Under the pieces are notes generated by a model. That model worked only from the letters and a program-made list of their open reading frames with translations, did not search any database and was not told the DNA's origin. Made by a program: the position numbers and the translations under genes. Positions 18,078-26,492 of a DNA stretch of 64,000 bases are shown here, piece after piece. The stretch covers positions 124,001 to 188,000 of the forward strand of contig NZ_CP029145.1 of NCBI RefSeq assembly GCF_003149515.1, given 5' to 3'. Origin of the DNA: Hymenobacter nivis. Lineage in GTDB: Bacteria; Bacteroidota; Bacteroidia; Cytophagales; Hymenobacteraceae. The first letter of the stretch is position 1, and each line of letters opens with the position of its first letter.

Positions 18078-19391
18078 CTAGTGAATCACCAGCGTGCGGT
18101 CGGCCTGCTCCAGGCTGGTGCCCTTGGTTTCGGGCATGAAGCGCAGCACAAATACCAGTTGCAGCACCATCATGGCGCAGAAAAATGCGAATGTGGGGCC
18201 CCCGCCCAGCCGCTCGGCAAAGTAGGGAAAGGTGAAGGCGATGGCCGTGGCCATCACCCAGTGCGTGCTGGAGCCCAGTGCCTGGCCCCGGGCCCGCACG
18301 GCGTTCGGAAAAATTTCGGAGATGAACACCCAGATGACGGCCCCCTGCGAAAACGCGAAAAAGGCGATGTACGTGAACAGCAGCACCGGCACCCCGCCAA
18401 ACTGCTGGGTATAAAAGGCCCGCGCCACCAGCCCCAGCGTGGCAATGAGGCCCACCGAGCCTACCAGCATGAGCGTGCGCCGCCCAAACCGGTCAATCAA
18501 GTTAACGCCCAACAGCGTGAATATGAAGTTAGTAAGCCCAATGCCGGCCGACGAAAGCAGCGCCGCGCCCTGGCCCAGGCCCGTCATTTCGAAAATGCGT
18601 GGGGCGTAGTAGATGATGGCGTTGATGCCCGAAACCTGGTTGAAAAACGCGAAGGCCACGGCCAGTAGCACCGGCGTGCGGTACTGCGGGTCGAAGAGCG
18701 AGCCGCTCTGCTGGGCCGAGTGCGCCTGCGCGGTGAGGATGGCGGCCACATCGGCGTCCACTGTTTCGGGCTCGATGAGGCGCAGCACGTCGCGGCCTTC
18801 CTCGATGCGCCCGTGCAGCAGCAGCCAGCGCGGGCTTTCGGGCACCCGGAACAGGAACAGCAGGAAGGCAATGGCCGGTACGGCCTGCACGCCCAGCATC
18901 AGGCGCCACGAGTGGTCGCCCACATTGGCTAGCAAGTAGTTGGACAAGTACGCCACCAGGATGCCGAACACAATGTTGAACTGGAACAGGCCCACGAGCC
19001 GGCCCCGCGAGCGGGCCGGCGAAATCTCAGAAATGTAGAGCGGCGCCGTTACCGACGAGGCCCCCACGCCCAGCCCGCCCAGGAAGCGGAACACCAGGAA
19101 CGGCACCCAGGCCGGGGCCAGCGCCGCACCCACCGCCGACACCAGATAGAGCACCGCAATCCAGCGCAGCGTCTGGCGCCGGCCCAGCCGGTCGGACGGG
19201 ATACCGCCGAAGATGGCCCCGATGACCGTGCCGATGAGGGCGATGGAAATCGTGAACCCGTGCTCGAAGGCGCTCAGGTGCCAGAGCTGCTGGATGGCTT
19301 TTTCGGCCCCCGAAATCACAGCCGTGTCGAAGCCGAACAGGAAACCGCCGAGCGCCGTGACCAAGGACCAGAACAGAACTTTACGTTGCAT
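18078..19391 (-). CDS. Sugar porter family MFS transporter
   Basis: A 437-residue, 12-helix inner-membrane sugar symporter. Family signatures: GGFLFGFDTAVISGA in helix 1, DRLGRRQTLRW in loop 2-3, PESPRWLLLHGR before the central loop, DRFGRRTLMLVG in loop 8-9 and PETKGTSLEQ at the end. First gene of the porter-kinase-GH32 operon; a 201-bp AT-rich gap separates it from the hybrid regulator gene and should hold the operon promoter. Probable substrate is fructose (context), though xylose-type porters share these motifs. Confidence 0.93.
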   Translation of the reverse strand: MQRKVLFWSLVTALGGFLFGFDTAVISGAEKAIQQLWHLSAFEHGFTISIALIGTVIGAIFGGIPSDRLGRRQTLRWIAVLYLVSAVGAALAPAWVPFLVFRFLGGLGVGASSVTAPLYISEISPARSRGRLVGLFQFNIVFGILVAYLSNYLLANVGDHSWRLMLGVQAVPAIAFLLFLFRVPESPRWLLLHGRIEEGRDVLRLIEPETVDADVAAILTAQAHSAQQSGSLFDPQYRTPVLLAVAFAFFNQVSGINAIIYYAPRIFEMTGLGQGAALLSSAGIGLTNFIFTLLGVNLIDRFGRRTLMLVGSVGLIATLGLVARAFYTQQFGGVPVLLFTYIAFFAFSQGAVIWVFISEIFPNAVRARGQALGSSTHWVMATAIAFTFPYFAERLGGGPTFAFFCAMMVLQLVFVLRFMPETKGTSLEQADRTLVIH

Positions 19392-19592
19392 AAAAGAGCG
19401 GGGTGGGAACGATTGCTCAAATATCCGCTAATTTTTCAACTACCAGCTTGCTGCTTTCCTTCAAATGATTGTAAGATTATTACAACGTCTTATTGATGAC
19501 TTTAACTACTCATAATAAGTATGTTACTAACAAATTTGCAATATTTTTAAACCCGCAATCTTCAGTAATCCGACGCGACTTGCAAAATTCCG

Positions 19593-22376
19593 TTAGGGCC
19601 GGGTGGGGGCGTGCAGAGCCTTGTACTCGGAAGGCGACACTTGGTACTTGCCTTTGAAGGCCGTGGAGAAGTAGGAGGGCGAAGAGAAACCCGTCTGGTA
19701 CGCTACCTCAGCGATGGTGTTACCTTCTGTAAGCAGTAACTGCCGGGCCTTGGTGAGGCGGATATTCTGGATGTAGTCGCTGACGCCGGTACCCAGCACG
19801 GCCTTTACCTTGCGGTAGAGCTGCATTTGCGACACGCCCAAGTGGCGGGCGATGTCGTCCACGCTCAGAGCGGGCTGGTCGAGGCGGGCCTCGATGACGG
19901 CGGTGAGGTCGGCCAGGAACTTCTGGTCCACCCGCTGCGGGGCCACCGTGGCGGCGGTCACGCTCAACTCGCGCCGGAAGTGCTCGCGCTGCTGGTCGCG
20001 GTTGCGCAGCAGCGTACGCAGGCTTTCGAGCAGGAAAGTGGGGTTGAACGGCTTGGTGAGGTAGAGGTCGGCGCCGGCCTGCACGCCGGCTACCTGCTGC
20101 TCGGGCGCATCGCGGGCCGTAAGTAGTACCAGCGGAATGTGCGACGTGCGCCAGTCGCCCTTGAGGGCCGCGGCCACCTCCAGGCCCCCCAGTCCGGGCA
20201 GCGTCACGTCGCACACAATCACGTCGGGAATGGTTTCGGTGGCCAGGCGCAGGCCGGTGGCCCCGTCGGCCGCCGTGCGCACCTGGAAGTGTGGCTGGAG
20301 CTTCTGCACTAAGAAGTTGCGCATCTCCTCGTGGTCTTCGATGACGAGGGCCGTGGTGTCGGTGCGGGCCACGGCGGCATCGGCCAGCAGCTCGGGAGAG
20401 TCGTTGTCGTCGAGCCGCCGGGCTGCCGGGGCCCCGGCGGCCAAGCCCGGCGCGGCGTCGCGGAACGTGGCCGGCCGGGCCAGCGGCAGCGCCACAGTGA
20501 AGGTGCTGCCCACGCCCGATTGGCTCCGGAACGAAAGCGTGCCCTCGTGCAGCCGGGTGAGGCCCTCGGCCAGGGCCAGGCCCAGGCCCGAGCCGTTGGC
20601 CGAAGGCTGGCGGCCCTGGTAAAACCACTCCAGTACGTGCGGCTGGTCGGCTTCGGCAATGCCGCGGCCGTTGTCTTCCACGCTAGTGCGCACGGTGTTA
20701 TCGGCCGCCACGGGCTGGAGGCTGACGGTAACCTGGCCGCCGTCGGGCGTGAATTTGAAGGCGTTGGACAAGAGGTTGAGGAACACCTTGTCCAGGATGT
20801 CACCGTCGAACCAGAGCGTGACGACCGGCTCGGCGGGTAAAAAACGGAGCGTGATGCCGCGCCGGCGGGCCGTTTTCTCGAACCCATCCACCAGGTCGCG
20901 CACGAAGGCTACGAGGTTGCCTTCGGTGGCGCGCACGGCCATTTTGCCCACATCAATCTTGCGGAAATCCAGCAGCTGGTTCACCAGCTGCATCAGCCGC
21001 TGGGTGTTGCGGCGCACCAGCTGCAGGTCGTGGCGCTGGGCGGGGGTAAGGTCGGCGGGGCCGGTGAGCAAGTCCTCCACGGGGCCCTGGATGAGGGTGA
21101 GCGGGGTGCGCAGCTCGTGCGAGAAGTTGGTGAAGAAGCGCAGCTTGGCTTCGGTGGCGCGGCGGGCATCTTCGGCCAGCGCCGCTATTTGGTTTCGCTG
21201 GGCGCTGATTTCCGCGTTCTGCCCCTCCAGCGTGCGCCGGATGCGGCGGTTGATGCGCGACGAGCGCCAGGCCAGGGCCCCCAGCAGCACGGCGCCCAGC
21301 AGGCTGGCGCCCAGCAGGTACACCGTCGTTTCCTGGCTGGCGTAGCGGCGCTGCTGGGCTTGCAGGCGCCGCTGCTGCTGGCCCAAGTCGTGGCGCTGCA
21401 CGGCCAGCTGCTCGGTTTGGGTGCGCATGGTGCCCACGTTGGTCGAGTCCACTACCATGGTTCCCAGCACGTTCTCCTTCTCGTAGGGCTCGTGGGCCAG
21501 AATGCGCAGGGCCGTGCGAATGGCCTCTTCGCCGCCCGTGGGGTAGAGCAGCGTGGCGTTCAGGGCCCCATCCTCCACCAATTGCAAGCCGTTGCCGGGC
21601 CCCGGCAGCCCATCCACGCCGATGATGCGGACGCGGGGCCCCAGGCCCAGCGCCTGCACCACCTGGCGGGCAGCGCGGCCCATCGGGTCGTTGTGGGCAA
21701 AAATCAGGTCTACGTCGGGGTGGGCACGCAGCACGGCCGGCAGCCGCTGGCGCACCGAGCTGGGCAGCCAGTCGCCCTGCACCTGCGCCACCAGGTGCAG
21801 CCCCGGGTACGCCGCCAGCGCCTGCCGGAAGCCCTGCTCGCGGTCGGTAGCCGGCGACGAGCCGGGGGCCCCCAGCACCTCCACCACGCGGCCGCGCCTG
21901 TGCAGCAACTGCGCGGCGTAGTGGCCCGCCGTGCGGCCCACCTCCAGGTTGTTGCCGCCCACGTAGGCTGTGTAGAGGCGCGAAGTGGTGCGCCGATCCA
22001 GCAGCACCACCGGAATCCCCTGGTTGTAAGCGGCTTCGGTCAGCTCCGTCAGGGGCCCCGACTGGTTGGGGGAGATGATGAGCAAGTCCACCCGCTGCCG
22101 GATCAGGGCCTGCACCTGTCGCCGCTGCAAGGCGGTGCTGTTGTGTGCGTCCAGCGCCTCAAATTGCACGTTGGGGTGGAAGCTCAGCTCTTTTTCCATG
22201 CCCGCCCGCATGGCCTGGCGCCAAGCGTCGCCGGCCGTGCATTGCGAAAACCCGATGCGGTAGACGGGCTCCGGCGCGCGCGGGGCGCAGCCGGCCAGCG
22301 CCAGCAGCGGCAGCCCCAGCGAAAACCAACGCCGCAACGAATGCAGGCTACTCAAAGGAAAAAGGGGCGCGCGCAA
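19593..22376 (-). CDS. Hybrid two-component system regulator with periplasmic sugar-binding sensor (HTCS)
   Basis: A 927-residue one-protein signalling system. Order: lipobox-like signal (LALAGC, Cys30), a periplasmic-binding-protein domain (about 38-315, with IIGVDGLPGPG), an amphipathic helix, one membrane helix (about 351-371), a HisKA domain with FSHELRTPL (His420), an ATPase (N-box NLLSNAFKF, GSGLGLAL), a receiver with Asp723 in VIVCDVTLPG, and an AraC-type DNA-binding domain (about 825-925). The architecture matches the Bacteroides fructan regulator BT1754, which senses fructose. Only TTG codons are available as starts: 22376, then 22352 or 22337, the later ones giving a tidier signal sequence. 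It probably activates the downstream sugar locus. Confidence 0.94.
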   Translation of the reverse strand: MRAPLFPLSSLHSLRRWFSLGLPLLALAGCAPRAPEPVYRIGFSQCTAGDAWRQAMRAGMEKELSFHPNVQFEALDAHNSTALQRRQVQALIRQRVDLLIISPNQSGPLTELTEAAYNQGIPVVLLDRRTTSRLYTAYVGGNNLEVGRTAGHYAAQLLHRRGRVVEVLGAPGSSPATDREQGFRQALAAYPGLHLVAQVQGDWLPSSVRQRLPAVLRAHPDVDLIFAHNDPMGRAARQVVQALGLGPRVRIIGVDGLPGPGNGLQLVEDGALNATLLYPTGGEEAIRTALRILAHEPYEKENVLGTMVVDSTNVGTMRTQTEQLAVQRHDLGQQQRRLQAQQRRYASQETTVYLLGASLLGAVLLGALAWRSSRINRRIRRTLEGQNAEISAQRNQIAALAEDARRATEAKLRFFTNFSHELRTPLTLIQGPVEDLLTGPADLTPAQRHDLQLVRRNTQRLMQLVNQLLDFRKIDVGKMAVRATEGNLVAFVRDLVDGFEKTARRRGITLRFLPAEPVVTLWFDGDILDKVFLNLLSNAFKFTPDGGQVTVSLQPVAADNTVRTSVEDNGRGIAEADQPHVLEWFYQGRQPSANGSGLGLALAEGLTRLHEGTLSFRSQSGVGSTFTVALPLARPATFRDAAPGLAAGAPAARRLDDNDSPELLADAAVARTDTTALVIEDHEEMRNFLVQKLQPHFQVRTAADGATGLRLATETIPDVIVCDVTLPGLGGLEVAAALKGDWRTSHIPLVLLTARDAPEQQVAGVQAGADLYLTKPFNPTFLLESLRTLLRNRDQQREHFRRELSVTAATVAPQRVDQKFLADLTAVIEARLDQPALSVDDIARHLGVSQMQLYRKVKAVLGTGVSDYIQNIRLTKARQLLLTEGNTIAEVAYQTGFSSPSYFSTAFKGKYQVSPSEYKALHAPTRP

Positions 22377-22547
22377 GGGTTAGACTTGTAGGGCGCAAGG
22401 TAAGGCAGCTTTTTTAGGGCCCCGGGCCGGGCGTGAGCAGCAGAGATATGTCGGCCTTTCACGCAATAATGCTTTTCAGGGGCCCCAGCGGGCGGCCCGT
22501 CGGGGGCTTTTAGCTAAGTAGTTTGTTGGAACTGATTATGCAAAAAG
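22377..22547. other. Intergenic, no gene seen
   Basis: Upstream of the regulator gene. Contains two GGGGCCCC-rich patches and a GC-rich stretch at about 22479-22508 similar to one at about 28722-28745 (GCGGCCCGT core). No coding region or clear promoter box was found. Confidence 0.5.
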
Positions 22548-22548
22548 G

Positions 22549-22641
22549 CGATCATGCTGAGCTTGTCGAAGCATCTCTATCACTTCGTCAAACGATTGAT
22601 TTAGTGAGTGGTATAGGTGCTTCGGCAAGCTCAATATGACG
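22549..22641. repeat. Family A palindromic element, copy A3 (diverged)
   Basis: ATCATGCTGAGCTTGTCGAA at the left and GCTTCGGCAAGCTCAATATGA at the right; arms are still largely complementary but the core has drifted. Followed 70 bp later by a second copy of another subtype. Confidence 0.75.
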
Positions 22642-22708
22642 TGCTAAAAAGTTAAATTAATTCTACCGAACTACTTATGAGACTTGTTTCTGAACCAGAA
22701 AAATCGCA

Positions 22709-22806
22709 GAACGTCATGCAGCGCGCAGCGAAGCATTTTTCCCGCGTAACTACTTATGATTACCAGCGCCGAAAAGATGCTTCGCTGGGCGCTGCATGAC
22801 GTTCTT
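22709..22806. repeat. Family A palindromic element, copy A4 (GCAGCGCGC subtype)
   Basis: Left arm GAACGTCATGCAGCGCGCAG, right arm CTGGGCGCTGCATGACGTTC followed by a T-run. Both arms carry the subtype-specific GCAGCG replacement of GCTGAGC. The terminal T-run makes it a plausible terminator as well. Confidence 0.85.
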
Positions 22807-22841
22807 TTTTTATGCAATTTTTTATTCAGGAACAACCCTAT

Positions 22842-22970
22842 GCTCGTCGTGAAGTAGGGTGCGGAGCTTGCCCGCGCCCGTCGCCGCACGAATCGCGCGC
22901 CAATCGAGTAACGACCGGCGGGGGCAAGCCCCGCACCCTGCCTCTTTTTCGCAAATCACTTCGCGACGAG
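22842..22970. repeat. Family B palindromic element, copy B1
   Basis: GTAGGGTGCGGAGCTTGCCC on the left and GGGGGCAAGCCCCGCACCCT on the right, bounded by CTCGTCGTGAAG / CTTCGCGACGAG ends. Its right boundary directly abuts the GH3 remnant, suggesting that insertion or recombination at this element removed the rest of that gene. Confidence 0.85.
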
Positions 22971-23349
22971 CCTGCACCAACCTGAAACTGGCCAAGGCCA
23001 AAATCAGTAAAACCGCCGCGGCCGCAGCCAAGGCTACCGTTACCAATACGGGCCCCGTGGCCGCCGACGAAGCGGTGCCGCTCTACCCCACGCACCCGCC
23101 CAAGGCTGGGGCCCAAACGCCGCTGTGCGCCCTCAAAGGCTTCCGGTGCGCAACCCGTCAGCCGGGGGGAGGTGTGCAGGTTAAGTTTGCGCTGGTACCC
23201 ACCCAACTGGTGCTAATTGACAAGGGCGGTCACGCATTCGTACCCGGCGGCCCCGTCATGGTTTGGGTGGGCGGGGCCCAGCGCCTAGCGCCCAGCGCCC
23301 GCCGCTGGGGGCCCCCAGGCCTGCGTCGGCAGTGCTCACCATCAAGTAA
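22971..23349 (+). pseudogene. Remnant of a GH3 glycoside hydrolase (C-terminal Fn3-like domain)
   Basis: Only the C-terminal fibronectin-III-like domain of a family 3 beta-glycosidase survives. Readable in one frame: KATVTNTGPVAADEAVPLYP, then GAQTPLCALKGF and PGGPVMVWVGGAQ. A frameshift follows and the natural end SAVLTIK-stop appears in another frame at 23326-23349. No catalytic domain is present; the left end is family B element B1. The position just upstream of xylB suggests a former beta-xylosidase, but the remaining part does not define specificity. Confidence 0.8.
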
Positions 23350-23358
23350 TTTTCTCGC

Positions 23359-24867
23359 ATGAAATACCTCCTCGGCTACGACATCGGCAGCTCTTCCATC
23401 AAAGCTTCGCTGCTCGACATTGCCACCGGGCGCTGCGTGGCCGCGGCCACCTCGCCCACCACCGAGATGGAAATTGACGTGGCCCGGCCCGGCTGGGCCG
23501 AGCAGCGCCCCGAGCGCTGGTGGCAGGAAGTCATCAACGCCACCCAGCAGCTCCGGGCCCAGTACGGCTTCGACGCCGCGCTGCTGGCCGGCATCGGCAT
23601 CACCTACCAGATGCACGGGCTGGTGCTGCTTGGTAAAGCCGGCCACGTGCTGCGCCCCGCCATCATCTGGTGCGACAGCCGCGCCGTGGAAATTGGAAAC
23701 CAGGCATTTGCGGAGCTAGGGGAGGAGTTTTGCCTGCAAAACTTCCTGAACTCGCCCGGCAACTTTACCGCCTCCAAGCTAAAGTGGGTGCAGGAGAACG
23801 AGCCCGAGATTTACGCCCAAATCTACAAGATTCAGCTGCCCGGCGACTACCTCGCCTACCAGCTCACAGGCCAGATGCAGACCACGGTTTCGGGCCTGTC
23901 GGAGGGCGTATTCTGGAATTTCAAAACCCAGGCCATTGCCCAGGAGCTGCTCGACTACTACGGCATCAGCGCCGACCTGCTGCCCGAAGTAGTCGATACC
24001 TTTTCGGTGCAAGGCCACCTCACCGCCGAAGCGGCCCAAACGCTGGGCCTGGCGGCCGGCACGCCCATTGCCTACCGCGCCGGCGACCAGCCCAACAACG
24101 CCTTCTCGCTGAACGTGTTGAATGCGGGCGAAGTAGCGGCCACGGGCGGCACGAGCGGCGTAGTATACGGCATCAACGAAACCACTACCGCCGACCCGCG
24201 CTCGCGGGTCAACTCATTCGTGCACGTCAACAGCACGCCCGAACGGCCCAAAAACGGCGTGCTCATGTGCCTCAACGGTACTGGCATCCTGAATAGCTGG
24301 CTGCGCAAAATGGTGGGCAGCCTGCCCTACGACCAGATGAACGCGCTGGCCGCCCGAGCCCCCGTGGGGGCCCAGGGCCTGCTGTTTTTGCCCTTCGGCA
24401 ACGGCGCCGAGCGCATCCTCGAAAACCGGCCCGCCGCCGCCGTGCTGCACGGCGTGCAGTTCAACGTGCACGGCCAGGCCCACCTCATCCGCGCCGCCCA
24501 GGAGGGCATCGTGTACGCCCTGAATTACGGCATGGACATTATGCGGGCCTCGGGCGTGCAGGTGCAAACCGTGCGCGCCGGCCACGCCAATATGTTCCTG
24601 AGCCCCGTTTTCCGCGAAGCCTTTGTGAACTGCGGCAACGTGACGCTGGAGCTCTACGACACCGACGCGGCCCAGGGCGCGGCGCGTGGCGCGGGCATCG
24701 GCGCCGGCATTTATGCCAGCCCGAAGGAGGCGTTTAATGGCCTGGCGCGCATCAGCACCGTAGAACCCACGCCCGCTTTGCAGGCGCAGTACCAGGAGGC
24801 CTACGCCGGCTGGCAGGCCCTGCTGGCCCGCGAGCAAGCCAAGGCCGCGGCATTGCAGCCGGCGTAA
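23359..24867 (+). CDS. xylB: Xylulokinase
   Basis: A 502-residue cytoplasmic FGGY-family kinase that phosphorylates D-xylulose to xylulose-5-phosphate. N-terminal phosphate-binding [13 protein letters not shown] (Asp8), [10 protein letters not shown] typical of xylulokinases, catalytic [10 protein letters not shown] (Asp243), and ATP-site [11 protein letters not shown]. Full length for the family. It starts 9 bp after the end of the GH3 remnant and is followed by xylA 89 bp downstream, so the pair is probably co-transcribed. Confidence 0.96.
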   Translation: MKYLLGYDIGSSSIKASLLDIATGRCVAAATSPTTEMEIDVARPGWAEQRPERWWQEVINATQQLRAQYGFDAALLAGIGITYQMHGLVLLGKAGHVLRPAIIWCDSRAVEIGNQAFAELGEEFCLQNFLNSPGNFTASKLKWVQENEPEIYAQIYKIQLPGDYLAYQLTGQMQTTVSGLSEGVFWNFKTQAIAQELLDYYGISADLLPEVVDTFSVQGHLTAEAAQTLGLAAGTPIAYRAGDQPNNAFSLNVLNAGEVAATGGTSGVVYGINETTTADPRSRVNSFVHVNSTPERPKNGVLMCLNGTGILNSWLRKMVGSLPYDQMNALAARAPVGAQGLLFLPFGNGAERILENRPAAAVLHGVQFNVHGQAHLIRAAQEGIVYALNYGMDIMRASGVQVQTVRAGHANMFLSPVFREAFVNCGNVTLELYDTDAAQGAARGAGIGAGIYASPKEAFNGLARISTVEPTPALQAQYQEAYAGWQALLAREQAKAAALQPA

Positions 24868-24871
24868 CCTC

Positions 24872-24910
24872 GGGGCCCCGCCCAGGGGCCCCACCCAGGG
24901 GCCCCACCGC
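24872..24910. repeat. 13-bp tandem repeat, three units, between xylB and xylA
   Basis: Three consecutive units of GGGGCCCCRCCCA; the last unit ends in CGC instead of CCA. Each unit begins with the GGGGCCCC octamer that is abundant throughout the window. No function is evident. Confidence 0.8.
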
Positions 24911-24956
24911 ACCCCTTACTCATTCCCTTTACCCCCATTATCTATTTCCCCAGCTC

Positions 24957-26273
24957 ATGGCTAACCAGGAATTTTTCAAAGGCATCGACAAAATTAATTT
25001 CGAAGGCCGCGACTCCGATAATCATCTGGCTTTCAGATGGTACGACGAAAGCCGCGTGGTGGCCGGTAAGACCATGAAGGAGCACCTGCGCTTCGCTACG
25101 GCCTACTGGCACACGTTTGTGGGCACCGGCGGCGACCCCTTCGGCCCCGGCACCAAGAAGTTTGGCTGGGACGCCAAGAGTGACATCGTGGGCCGCGCCA
25201 AAGACAAGGCCGATGCCGCGTTTGAGTTCTTCACCAAGCTTGGCACGCCCTACTACTGCTTCCACGACATCGACCTCGTAGACGAAGGCGGTTCGCTGAG
25301 CGCGTACGAAAGCAACCTGGCCACCGTGGTAGACTACCTCAAGCAGCACCAGGCCGAGAGCGGCGTGAAGCTGCTGTGGGGCACGGCCAACGTGTTTTCG
25401 AACCCGCGCTACATGAACGGCGCCAGCACCAACCCCGATTTCCAGGTGGTGGCCTACGCCGCCACGCAGGTGAAAAACTCCATCGATGCCACCATTGCGC
25501 TGGGCGGCGAGGGCTACACGTTCTGGGGTGGTCGCGAAGGCTACATGACCCTGCTCAACACCAACATGAAGCGCGAGCAGGCGCACCTGGGCCGGTTCCT
25601 GGGCATGGCCCGCGACTATGCCCGCCAGCAGGGCTTCACGGGTAAGTTCTTCATCGAGCCCAAGCCGGCCGAGCCCACCAAGCACCAGTACGACTTCGAC
25701 GCGGCCACCGTCATCGGCTTCCTCCGGGCGCACGGCTTGGAGCACGACTTTATGCTGAACCTGGAGGTGAACCACGCCACGCTGGCCGGCCACACCTTCC
25801 AGCACGAGCTGCAAGTGGCCGCCGACGCCAACCTGCTCGGCAGCATCGACGCCAACCGCGGCGACTACCAGAACGGCTGGGACACCGACCAGTTTCCTAA
25901 CAACATCAACGAGCTGACGGAGAGCATGCTCATTATTCTGGAGCACGGCGGCATCAAGCCAGGCGGCATTAACTTCGACGCCAAAACGCGCCGCAACTCC
26001 ACCGACCTGGAGGATATTTTTGTGGCCCACATTGCGGGCATGGACACGTTTGCCCGCGCCCTCGTCACAGCCGACGCCATTCTGGAGAAGTCGGCTTACA
26101 AGAAGTTCCGCACCGAGCGCTACGCCTCGTTCGACCAGGGCCCCGGCGCCGAGTTTGCCAAGGGCAGCCTCACGCTGGAAGACCTGCGCAAAATCGCGCA
26201 CGAATCGGGCGAGCCCACCCTCCGCAGCGGCAAGCAGGAGTGGTTGGAAAGCATTATTAATCAGTACATTTAA
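24957..26273 (+). CDS. xylA: Xylose isomerase
   Basis: A 438-residue class II (long-form) xylose isomerase interconverting D-xylose and D-xylulose. Signatures: [16 protein letters not shown] (catalytic His103), the metal-site block [34 protein letters not shown] and [20 protein letters not shown]. Complete and with no lesions. With xylB upstream and transketolase downstream it links xylose to the pentose phosphate pathway. Confidence 0.97.
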   Translation: MANQEFFKGIDKINFEGRDSDNHLAFRWYDESRVVAGKTMKEHLRFATAYWHTFVGTGGDPFGPGTKKFGWDAKSDIVGRAKDKADAAFEFFTKLGTPYYCFHDIDLVDEGGSLSAYESNLATVVDYLKQHQAESGVKLLWGTANVFSNPRYMNGASTNPDFQVVAYAATQVKNSIDATIALGGEGYTFWGGREGYMTLLNTNMKREQAHLGRFLGMARDYARQQGFTGKFFIEPKPAEPTKHQYDFDAATVIGFLRAHGLEHDFMLNLEVNHATLAGHTFQHELQVAADANLLGSIDANRGDYQNGWDTDQFPNNINELTESMLIILEHGGIKPGGINFDAKTRRNSTDLEDIFVAHIAGMDTFARALVTADAILEKSAYKKFRTERYASFDQGPGAEFAKGSLTLEDLRKIAHESGEPTLRSGKQEWLESIINQYI

Positions 26274-26293
26274 CGGCCTGCCGCTACGGGGTA

Positions 26294-26391
26294 GGGAGGT
26301 ATTCTGGTGCCTCGGAACTGAACGGCCGGCGTGAACGATAGTGCAGGTGCGCAAGCCGGCCGTTCAGTTGCAAGGCGCCAGGATGCCTCCC
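26294..26391. repeat. Long imperfect hairpin between xylA and tkt
   Basis: Two 37-nt arms (26294-26330 and 26355-26391) around a 24-nt loop. Thirty-two positions are Watson-Crick; three of the other five are U.G-type pairs in the plus-strand RNA. There is no T-tract, so it is not a normal intrinsic terminator. Could be a MITE-like remnant or a structured untranslated region. Confidence 0.8.
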
Positions 26392-26492
26392 CGCAGCTAA
26401 GCATGCGCCTGCCCAAAAAATCCGTGGGGATAAGCGGTGCGGTTGTTCCGCGTTGCGTTCCTTTACGGCGTCATTCTTTTGCCTGAAAAAAT

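Noticed and set aside
21030..22391. 453-codon plus-strand frame opposite the hybrid regulator
   Set aside because: Opposite clear PBP and HisKA domains; product is low-complexity Gln/Ala/Val with no family features.
24872..24910. Short CRISPR-like array between xylB and xylA
   Set aside because: Units are 13 bp directly adjacent with no spacers; it is a plain tandem repeat.
24942..26354. 470-codon minus-strand frame opposite xylA
   Set aside because: Antisense to an intact xylose isomerase; no signal, domain or sensible composition.
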